Origin: Owenia fusiformis
Taxonomy: Eukaryota > Annelida > Polychaeta > Sabellida > Oweniidae
Direction of reading: 5' to 3'
NCBI GenBank assembly: GCA_903813345.2
Contig: CAIIXF020000008.1
Coordinates: 4,413,341-4,477,340, forward strand
Length of the DNA: 64,000 nucleotides
Made by a program: the position numbers and the translations under genes. Shown here piece after piece: positions 59,091-64,000 of this stretch. Each line of letters opens with the position of its first letter. The stretch's first letter is position 1. The notes under the pieces were generated by a model. The model did not search any database. It had not been told where the DNA came from and saw only the letters and a list, made by a program, of their open reading frames with translations.

Positions 59091-62000
59091 CATAATACCA
59101 TGGGCCATATATCACCTATGTGACTGTAGCTGACAGTATGGATGATCACACCCTTACATACTCTGCAGTATTCCTTTATGTTATCAGATTACCTGGAGAA
59201 TATTTCAATTTAATGTTCTAACCTCTCGAGTACAACTTTGATTTCCTTATTGACGTTAAGAAGGAGTCTTAGAAAGATACAAGCCCTCATGAGGCCTATC
59301 CCCAATGAAACACCTCCCCACAATGTGATTTCTTGGTCAAGTAGATAAGGGAAGGGGGGGGGTCCACAGTCTTAAAGCCTATTTAAAAAGATGAAGTATG
59401 AAGTCTATCTCCAGTGAGAGTGACTCAGAGGGGTGTGTAACGTATGCTTCTGTGGGGTGTAACTACTAAACTACTGTATATATACCTGTATAACAGCAGG
59501 ATGGATTAACATAGACAGGCCCACTAAGCATATCTGACACATGAGTTATACATCCATATACAAAAATCTCTACTTTGCTTGTTTAGTTCCTGCTATTTCT
59601 TTATAAATTGTGCGAATACTATTTTGAGAGCATTTTGTGTTCTTCTTTATTTCTCCCCAATTCCATTCTATTTCACGATACTTTAAAATATAGCTACCAT
59701 GCATTTCACTTTTAGGTCAACATCAGGGTTGTTCAAAAGCCCAAAATTCAGATAAGCCTCCTTTTCAAGACCAAGTCTGTTAGGAATGAAAGATGATCTG
59801 GTTTGAAGATATTGTTATAATAACGATCACTAAGGTAAGAAGGTAAGGTTCTAGTCTTAGCCAAAGGTTTCTTTTACTTGGAGCATAACTCAAATACCAG
59901 TAGACATATCTTCTTCATATTTGGGGGAAAGGTGTATACTGATAAGTGGCCGCCACTTTGGAAATGGCGGAAAATAGTTTTTTGTCATCAGGGTGCTTAA
60001 CCCAATTTCAACCTATTTGATCAAAATGTTTTAATAATTCATCATTTATATTAGGCAGGTGTAAACAGGGGTGAATGTGATTTTTGAATTCTCAAAAGGG
60101 TGAAGTAGCAGCACTAAGTTGATCTAAGAATGCTAGATGACGATTAGGCTCCAATGGGCTGAATTTAAGGTGTTTCATATGAGTAGGAAAGCTTCAAATA
60201 ACACCCTAGTTTCTGTTATCATCATCTTATCTCATAAGTCAAGATGTTAATTCTCAAAATTATAGGCGCATAACCTTCAACTTGAAATAGATGTTTTTAA
60301 TCAGTGCTTTTAAGAGATAGACGGATATCTAAATATAGTGACTTATTCCTGTAAGTATAACTGAAAGAACATTCATATGGTTTCCAGGAGATTGAAAATT
60401 GCCTCAATGTGTAACATGTATGTTATTGATGTAGTCTTGCACCAAGCCAATGCATAATGCAGTAAAGCCTGTCATAGTGAACACCTCTCTAGTAGACACC
60501 CCTCCCCCACACATATTCTACTTTTATCTGTATAAATTACTGTCTCTATAGTGAACACCTGCTAACACTGTACGATTTTTCTTAGCAAAATAAATAAAAA
60601 AATCACTGTGCACCAAACATCCTTCAAGATCACCCATCACTGTCCTAGCTTTATGGAATAAATTAAATACCTTGGACCAAATATGACCTTATATACCTGG
60701 TCAGTGAAAAAGAAAAAGACAAGTGAGCATAAATGAGACAGGTAGGTAAAAATGAGACTGAATTTACGAGTCTAGATCACACTAGGTCTTGAAGCAAGAC
60801 TTTAGAACATTTATGATACTAAAAGGCAACATGGTTTATATATTAAATGAAATGAGAAATTGATTAATTAAAACAAAGAATCTAATATTGTAATTGCTAT
60901 CTTTATACATCAAATAGTCCTAGATTGACTAGCTTTTATCATATTACACATTTTTTAAACTGTAATTTAGTCAAATTAAGAGAAAATAGTGAGATTTAAT
61001 TAATATTAAATGCGATCTTTAATAAAAATGATGATATTGCAATATGTTGCCACTTTGTATAACTACATCCCTAAAATGTATGATATTTAGATGATATTAT
61101 TTTGAAAAATAGTTGAAATTGAGCAGGTATAACTGCTTAAAATCATATAAAAATATAAGAAAATTTGATAAAATAATAGCTATGCTAAAGACAAGAGTGA
61201 TATATCTTCAGATTTGTCACAGGGACTTTGTTAATTAGATGGGTAGCATCAAACACCATAAATTGGCGACAGAATTCTTTTATAACGTGGTATAATGAGC
61301 AAAAATCGACAATGACGAATGTCGCATCAAATCGAGCAGAGTCAAGCTACAATAGAAAACCTATTTAATCTATTCAGTAATTAAACACCAGTAATTATGA
61401 GTACATCCCTTCATGAATCAAGCCTAGTGGTTTGCAGATAAAAGATTCAGTTTTACTCGTCAGTCTTGTATTAACCCCTCGTATAGCCCACCCTAAATTC
61501 TTTAAACAAATAAGTTAGGGGGAATGGTGTTAGGGAAAAGGGGGAGGAGGTGGGGGAATGGGGGAATATATGATAGGTACCAGAGACATGAAGCAAGGTT
61601 ATTACTTGCACTATATTACAATGAATGGAGTGAAGACTGAGCTTGTGAAGTTATTTTTTCTAAACTGGTACATTACATTGTGGGATCCACAGCCTTTACT
61701 ATCCTTTTGGAATAGTTCAGAAAAAATAGTTCTCAAAAACGTTAGGTAAAGAGGGACTCTGATAAATCAGAATGGGTACATTAGAAAAAATATGTTTTCT
61801 ATTGTTTTTCTTGGTTGCTCGATCAACTGGCATAGTATCAAACATTATATAACTTATTCATCTTGATCATCTTCAAATTGGCACTGGTCACTTTATATAG
61901 GTTTTACTATATATAGGAAAATAAAGTGTTGTTATCTCAATGTGTTGACTTAAGTTAGGAATTCAGTCTAGTGCAAGTTTTACTGTAATAGAGTCAAGCA

Positions 62001-63389
62001 TAAGGAAAAGTACCACTGAAACACTTGAGATAAACACTTAGAAACTCTCCCAAAACTCATCAAATCAGGGCCATAAATGTCCTCTACCACTAATTGAATC
62101 TGCTAAGAAAGTTGGTAATCTGCAAAATACCCACAATTTAATCATCACAAAGTTGCATCTATTCTGCATCATCTTTCTCCTTAAAATAACTGAACCCCGA
62201 CTTTTCTTGGATTTCTGTATAATTTAGAGTGTTGACTACAATCTGACTATTATCCCTTACATATTCTATCATTTGCCATATATTATCTTGCATTTCAATA
62301 TGACGATGAATGTCATTTTATGAATGGGCAGTCCACACCTGTTACAGGTAAGTGTTATCAATATTCTCTACCTGGATCTTCATGGACTTCATTGAATTCA
62401 AATATTTTCTACCAAATTATATACAGGTGTAGTTTCTTAATCAACATTCCAAATTTTAGAGTGATCCTGGCACCAAAAATTAGAGTCCTGATATAAAACA
62501 AATTGAGAGATCTGACGAAAAGAAAAAGTAAGATCATGAGACAAATACATCATTTTAGTCATGAATCTATAAATAATAGAAGCCTTTAAATCTTACAAGT
62601 CACTTTGCAAGAAAAATATGACCCTTTAAATATGTAATATGGTCAACCATATAAGAAAAATATGAACCTTTAAATAGATAAGTCATTTCATTTCAGTCAT
62701 GCATTTATTGACCTACAGGGACAACTCCCCATAGTATTTCCCAATTACCTTTTCCATAATTTCCCAGCCAGCTCTTCACAAATCTTGTTCAATCTGATAA
62801 TATATTGGAGAAATCACCAATGTTCTGTTATAGGTTCAGACATATTGATCTGGCTGGGTAGACTTGGCGACTGACCCAGATAGGATTATGTAGATAATCC
62901 AGAAATGAAAGAAGCAGGGGGAGTCTACAACTGAAACATAGTCCTGCATTAAACCTCTGTGTTATACCCTCCCCCAGCATCCTCTCGAATATAATTGTTG
63001 CAATAGATATTATTACAGTATTTGGTGGAGACTTGAGGCAAGACTAAATGGGCCATACATTGATTGATTACATTACGTTTTTGGGCTATTCATTTGCAAA
63101 TAATTTTACATATTTTTTCATATTCCATTGCTCAACTTATTAAATTGCTGAACTCATATTTCTCTGCTAATAATATTGCTTAACTCTCAATGCATGTTGG
63201 TGTACAATATCATTTGATTTTTATTTAATTGATGAGGTACAAATAGACCATTCTAATATTCATCCCATCTTTCTCCTATTTACCTAGCAATATGTTTAAA
63301 CTCTGAAAGAACTGATAAAGGGCCGGGTTCTCTCACAGTAGTTTGCAAATCTTACATCATTGCTTGATTTATACCTTTTGCTCAATCTA

Positions 63390-63622
63390 TATTGCTCAAC
63401 TTATTCTTTATACTTATAGTCACCTTATATAGCTCAACTCTCAGAACTGCTTAACTCAAAATATTTCTACATTGCTAAATCTCGTACTATACAGCCCAAA
63501 GATTCACATTATATTGCTGAACTTTCTTTATAATCATCTTGTATTGCTTAACTCTTAGAATTGCTCAACTCAAAATATTGCTGCAATACTAAATCTCATA
63601 GAGTCTAGCGATTCACATTATA
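63390..63622. repeat. Two copies of a ~115-125 bp unit
   Basis: Both contain gctcaactc...gaa(c/t)tgct(t/c)aactcaaaatatt and end in gattcacattatat. They are imperfect copies side by side. Confidence 0.7.
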
Positions 63623-64000
63623 TCAACATTCCAGTGGTCAAAACATGTAAAACACACAGCAGCAAGCCTTGGTTTGATCTTATCAAAACTGGCAGATATT
63701 TTGCAAGTTTGACTGAACAAGCTTTGCGCCAGTTGAGTTCTAATTAGTCTTGACCATTAATGATATTTCCAGGTAGACCTAGAAGCTTCTAATCTTTTAC
63801 TTAGAACCCCCTTGTGTTTTCAACCCCTTGTCTGATTTTCCTTTGAACGCAGGATTGCTTCCACTTCATGTTCATTACTACTACATTCATTATTATTACA
63901 TTCATGTATTGTAAACACACTGGATCAGTGAAAGATACAAAGATAAACACCATCTAATTTAGTCTTTTAGAGGGTTGTATCTTTTCAATCGTATTTCCCT

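Larger units (their letters stand above)
56719..64000 (-). other. Upstream MRCK intron or 5' flank, no gene recognised
   Basis: The exon preceding 54338 should end with one base of a codon and code the MRCK N-terminal lead-in. I searched by eye for the conserved EW-containing lead-in and found nothing. Several short open frames have no supporting splice sites or similarity. Repeats are listed separately. Confidence 0.5.

Noticed and set aside
54339-64000. 5' exons of MRCK
   Set aside because: The preceding exon should lie here or further right, but no segment matched the conserved lead-in with correct phase and splice sites.

Overview
The window is an intron-rich, AT-rich stretch of animal nuclear DNA. 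Two conserved bilaterian genes point end to end. On the + strand (32-5784) lies the 3' part of a protein phosphatase 4 regulatory subunit 3 gene (PPP4R3/SMEK). On the - strand (54338 down to 13014) lies nearly all of an MRCK/CDC42BP kinase gene (genghis-khan type). Long introns, short exons, many minisatellites, MITE-like hairpins, a DIRS-type retroelement and arrays of GGAC fit a marine invertebrate. I lean to a lophotrochozoan or a similar bilaterian but cannot name the species.

Layout. 32-5784: nine PPP4R3 exons, 762 in-frame codons including the stop; the N-terminal exons lie left of base 1. 5785-13013: 3' flanks of both genes, full of tandem repeats. 13014-54338: 39 exon positions of MRCK, two of them present as alternative pairs. 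They code in order for the AGC kinase domain, C-tail with hydrophobic motif, coiled coil, C1, PH, CNH, CRIB and a Ser-rich tail. The first coding exon or exons lie right of base 64000 or were not recognised. 54339-64000 is upstream intron with repeats and no gene that I can support.

Nested in MRCK introns are: a 5.4 kb DIRS-like tyrosine-recombinase retrotransposon (33169-38594, same strand as MRCK) with inverted terminal repeats, an internal circle-junction complement, an open gag-like frame, a frameshifted RT/RNase H frame and an open recombinase; an intronless short-chain dehydrogenase/reductase-like gene on the opposite strand (42056-42871) whose catalytic Tyr and Lys are Phe and Glu; a 5'-truncated LINE tail (39600-40190); and several small inverted-repeat elements.

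The most interesting signals are two tandem exon duplications in the kinase gene. One gives two versions of the 32-residue segment of the kinase N-lobe around helix C (51385-51480 and 50181-50276). The other gives two versions of the CRIB motif (21984-22072 and 21223-21325). Their splice phases forbid joining the two CRIB exons and force different downstream exon sets. Together they would let one gene make kinases differing both in catalytic-domain regulation and in Rho-GTPase binding. The last coding exon also ends inside an ~86 bp minisatellite that is copied on into the 3' UTR.
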